Part shown: positions 60,980-64,000 of the stretch, in pieces
How the letters are laid out: each line of letters starts with the position of its first letter
How positions within the stretch are numbered: position 1 is the first letter of the stretch
Assembly: GCA_008360955.1 (NCBI GenBank)
Contig: LUCM01002882.1
Coordinates: forward strand, 154,973-218,972
DNA length: 64,000 nt
Direction of reading: 5' to 3'
From: Fasciolopsis buskii
Lineage: Eukaryota; Platyhelminthes; Trematoda; Plagiorchiida; Fasciolidae
Translations under genes and position numbers: made by a program
The notes under the pieces: model-generated
Databases searched by the model: none
Told to the model about the DNA's origin: nothing
Seen by the model: the letters and a program-made list of their open reading frames with translations, nothing else

Positions 60980-61060
60980 TGTTAACACAGCGTTGTTGGT
61001 AGATGTAATGCGCCAACGTTTCGACTACCGTGGGTAGTCTTTCTCAATTTGTAAAACTTG
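60980..61060 (-). repeat. Second copy of the PLE-A 3' tail with hammerhead-like hairpin
   Basis: Closely matches 6743-6825 in the same orientation: GTTAACACAGCGTTGTTGGT, GTAAT.CGCCA, TTTCGACTACCGTGGGTAG, CTTTCTCAA. On the minus strand this gives TTGAGAA, a perfect 7-bp hairpin (GACTACC, CAC loop, GGTAGTC) and GAAACGTTGGCG. It is better preserved than the 6.8-kb copy, but C3 and G8 of the hammerhead core still differ. No Penelope coding sequence lies upstream, so this is a heavily truncated insertion or a non-autonomous derivative using the same tail. Confidence 0.68.
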
Positions 61061-61489
61061 CACTAGAGTGGTCACCGCTTATAACACCTGCGAACAGTTA
61101 AGGCAAGGGGTGGTGATCAACTGGAAATGGCCTCATCAGTAGCATCATGTTTACGGGAATTTAGTCATTCTGACTAGCTCGTGTTCCATATGTGCCGGAA
61201 TTAAAAAGCCGGCGATGGCTCCCCTAGGACCAATGGTAACAGATGACCGTGGCAGCGAGTCGGTATGACCATCCTGAGCTGTTTAGGGATGAAGCGGAAC
61301 GAAATTGGATATTGTTTTGTAATGGTTGATTATTCCATAAAATGAAACAAACCTATAGTAATTCGACTCAGACGCAATCACGGTGACAAACATATTCAAA
61401 TCTGAAAGCCCATTTCAAGACGGTTTCCCCTTGTCTGAACGCGGCTTCGTCTACCTGTGGAACTAACGCCGCTATCTGCTTTGCTATCA

Positions 61490-61800
61490 GTAGATCCGAT
61501 AATCTGAAAACTGACCATTCAAAAGTTCCAGGAGGCCTTTTGATGTGTACCAGAAAACCTGACAGGAGCGTAAAAGAACTAGAAAAAGTTTGTGCTCGAC
61601 TGAGACAAACGCAGAGTTATAAGGCTGGTGAATACGTACTGCTGTACAGACCATGACCGCTTCACGTTTCATCGAATAGGACAAGAACCGCATGAATTTT
61701 CCGTCATATAACATCCAGTTGGAATCGACGAGATGATGAAATAGTGGCAGCTCTCTACAGACATTTGAAGCCTTCTGGATATTCACACAACACCGGAAGA
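61490..61800 (+). pseudogene. Ty3/gypsy-type retrotransposon integrase C-terminal remnant
   Basis: One plus-strand frame reads KVCARLRQTQSYKAGEYVLL, then YRP, stop, PLHVSSNRTRTA, stop, IFRHIT, and ends AALYRHLKPSG. This matches the end of gypsy-class integrase: a basic 'R...y..Gd.Vwly.P' strand, the '.sk..r.wtGPFrvl..i' module and the closing 'vVH.nRLKP.sg'. Two stops in an otherwise continuous frame show a recently decayed copy. Integrase core, RT and gag are not seen upstream. The repeat at 61888 may be its LTR. A BEL-type origin is possible but less likely. Confidence 0.65.
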
Positions 61801-61887
61801 ACCCATTCCGAAGAGAACGCTCCTAACTGGAGAGCCTAAAAGTGACGGTGGAGAATTGTCACCTCGGAAGGAGAGCAAAATAACGAA

Positions 61888-62093
61888 CCTGAAACAGTGT
61901 CGGTTTATCCGGCCCTAGCCATTAAGATGTTTTTTTATTCCATTTTCTTCAACCCGTCGAGTATCTAAAAGAGAACGCAGAAAAGATTAGCACGCAACGA
62001 ATGTTACAGCTCATGAAAACTTGTTTGAATCAGCTGATATTGATTTTTTCGTTTCGATTAAGATATACATGCTTCTACTGCTACTCGCGTTCT
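61888..62093 (+). repeat. Possible LTR after the gypsy-type integrase, paired with 58938-59140
   Basis: Partner of the 58.9-kb repeat. It begins about 90 bases after the integrase frame, the position of a 3' LTR. A purine run (GAAGGAGAGCAAAA at about 61868) just before it could be a polypurine tract. The TG...CA ends were not confirmed. Confidence 0.5.
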
Positions 62094-62327
62094 GTCGTTT
62101 GTGCTCATAATGGTTCAATTCTTCCGAGTCGAAGCAGCATCCAGTAGTTCGTCTCTAGGTCTTGACGTGTTACATCAAAATACACGCGGATCTAGTATGA
62201 CTGAGCCTTTGTTCACGTTCGTTTCGCCCTGCAACTTTGTGCCATTTGTGGACGGAGTGATCTACACCTTTCACTGTGACTGAAACTCCTTGTATGCCTC
62301 ACGAATAAGCAATACAGAACCGGTGGG

Positions 62328-62550
62328 CTTAGATGCAGATGACGTCGTGGCGTTTGGACGCGAAGGTCGCGGGTTCGAATCCCCCGACCGCCGGTCAACT
62401 TTCCGGCTTGGCGGCCCTCTGTTGGCTTCGAACCCCTTCCTGAAAAACGATGTACATTATTGTTTCATTAATAAAGGAAGTAGAAGATAAAAACGACCTC
62501 CCGGGGGCACATAGATTTAGGCTAGACGAGGGACGAAAACATACCCATTA
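62328..62550 (+). mobile_element. SINE-like repeat, copy 2 (tRNA-like head)
   Basis: Partner of 25445-25660. The head has GACGTCGTGGCGTTTGGACG followed by GGTCGCGGGTTCGAATCCCC (a good box B), then the shared GGCCCTCTGTTGGC and TCCTGAAAAACGATGTAC blocks, and the AAAGGAAGTAGAAGATAAAA tail. It lies about 235 bases after the possible LTR. A minus-strand frame reading GGRGIRTRDLRV is produced by the box-B region and is not a gene. Confidence 0.68.
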
Positions 62551-62559
62551 GTGATCGGT

Positions 62560-64000
62560 TGGCATGGCATCTGTCGCCTTAATGCCTGGCCGATGATGTA
62601 AGAATGAAATAGTAGACGATCTACTGCTCGGGAGTGAACTGAGCCTATGTAGGAAAATTGGACTGAATGTACCTGAAGCTGTCAACTGAATAAATGCTGG
62701 TCATTTGGAGTGTTTGACGGGTATCAATAGCGACCGTAGGTGCGCTGTTGAGGAACCTGGATTAATGTTTTAAGAAGAGCTAAAATTCATAAGAATTTTG
62801 CTACAAATCTCTAACGAAAAGAAGCACTTCAGCTCGTGACTATTGTTACTGGCTGTCCCAAGTAACTAATTTTCCAACAGAAACATCATTTTACATTGCA
62901 CAATACGCGTCAGTACGAACACATTTTATTACATTCCGATTACGTTATTTCACCGCCCTATTTACCATGGCCATGTCGGGCAGGCTGTGCTTTGATAACT
63001 CACAGTGGATCGCCTTTGCGTCGTTATGTATTAGTGAGTGGGTTAATCACAACGAAAATTCGAAGATATCTAGTTGTGGAGGTCCCAGTTGCACTCAAAT
63101 ATAGATGCGCACCATGGACACTGGGATGTACCGCTTAAATGCACCTAAACCAGAAGACCAACCACGCCTTAGCTACCATAAGCTGACTTGCATGATGCAA
63201 TTAAAAAAAACTTGTTTCCCACCTCAAACCCGGTCGGACAACTGGACGGTTCACTGAAAAATAGTGATAAATATTAATTGGGGTTCGTTACCACGCCCGA
63301 CCAAATGAGAAATCTGGTTCTATGGCACTCCAAGTTTGGGCATTAAGGTTGCCGACACTCCCTCCAGTGTAGTGGGCGCTAGTGGCAATGGGGCATACCA
63401 TTCCCACTACACTCACGCGTATCGCATGTAATAAAGAAAATCTCGGTTTCGAGAGTTGCGCACTGGCAAGCGATGGTTTTACGGGTCGATTTACGCGGCT
63501 GACTATCTGGGAGCGAAGTGAACGAACATTGGCGAATCAAGCGATTTCAAGCAAATAAGGATGCGGTTCAATTCAAATAATCCACTCATGAATCCCTTCA
63601 GCACATATGACAATTACCGGCATAGCACCTCAAGCATCAAATGTCCCCATTAATAAAAACCTGGAGAATTCGGACGATTGATAAGAGCCAACCGACAAAC
63701 AAACTTATTTCCTTGTCTGTAAAACCATTCAGGGATCCAGCCTCCATGTCCACAAAGTCAGACAAAAGTTAACGGAACGAGATCTGCATACATAACTGAA
63801 TGGAGATGCATCACCAACCGATGGATCCACAAAGCAACTACTTGATTCAACCTACTCTACAGATTCGTTTTACTCTTTTGTCTGAAGTTCTGACAGTCTT
63901 CGCGGCTTGTAAAGTTTGTTTCTAAACAGTCAGAAATTGAACTGATCACTTCTAAGGACGATTAATGAGCTTTACTTCATATGTAAATTCGTTTACCAAG
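62560..64000. other. Unassigned non-coding stretch
   Basis: The frame 62896-63138 (plus, 80 codons) has no motif I know. No other feature was recognised to the end of the window. Confidence 0.45.

Noticed and set aside
62213..62398. Minus-strand frame starting MTGGRGIRTRDLRV
   Set aside because: Generated by the box-B region of the SINE copy at 62.33 kb. It is a familiar false-protein pattern from tRNA-like repeats.
1..64000. CRISPR array, bacterial operon, phage or toxin system
   Set aside because: No regularly spaced direct repeats with unique spacers, no ribosome-binding-site-led gene strings and no dense coding. The content is eukaryotic repeat DNA.

Overview
The window looks like repeat-rich intergenic or intronic DNA from a eukaryote. 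I found no intact host protein-coding gene. The open frames are short (longest about 157 codons), overlap in all frames and match no family I can recognise. The recognisable content is decayed retroelements, tRNA-derived SINE-like repeats, fold-back elements, hammerhead-ribozyme motifs and TA-rich microsatellites. Penelope-like elements with GIY-YIG endonuclease and hammerhead tails, CR1/Jockey-type LINE pieces and tRNA-headed SINEs together fit an invertebrate, and I favour a parasitic flatworm (tapeworm or fluke). That assignment is inference, not proof.

Layout. From 1 to 6.7 kb there is little beyond a GTGC-type microsatellite (949-990) and a stem-loop at 2.8 kb. A decayed Penelope-like element (PLE-A) runs on the minus strand from about 8.2 to 6.74 kb: reverse transcriptase with a frameshifted VDD motif, then a GIY-YIG remnant, then a hammerhead-like tail. 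A plus-strand LINE remnant (8.84-10.09 kb) follows, interrupted by one arm of a short fold-back element (9.64-9.73 kb). At 14.0-14.3 kb lies a long imperfect palindrome whose two arms each carry a degenerate hammerhead. At 16.02-16.07 kb, on the minus strand, is the best ribozyme candidate: all conserved core bases are present, stem I has 6 bp, and stem III is minimal and self-complementary. A 250-bp Penelope RT fragment lies 200 bp beyond it.

From 16.6 to 39.6 kb there are only scattered repeats: a SINE-like repeat at 25.4 kb, a head-to-head pair of tRNA-derived SINEs at 30.4-31.0 kb, and microsatellites. A LINE 3' coding end (39.7 kb, minus) abuts a 75-bp TA tract, followed by an unnamed repeat (39.9-40.5 kb) that recurs at 56.2-56.8 kb, again next to a TA tract.

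A second Penelope-like element (PLE-B, 44.1-43.0 kb, minus) has RT, linker, GIY-YIG and a hammerhead-like hairpin, and lies between two 64-bp direct repeats. About 245 bp of its RT is almost identical (2 differences) to the 16.3-kb fragment. A fold-back element lies at 46.74-46.95 kb. The right end has Tc1/mariner-like transposase remnants (57.8-58.8 kb), a possible LTR pair (58.9 and 61.9 kb), a second copy of the PLE-A tail (61.0 kb), a Ty3/gypsy-type integrase C-terminus (61.5-61.8 kb) and a second SINE copy (62.3 kb).

These pieces do not form a gene system. They are successive layers of insertions. The unusual theme is the number of self-cleaving-RNA-like motifs in one window: one near-canonical and several decayed hammerheads, two of them arranged head-to-head in a palindrome.
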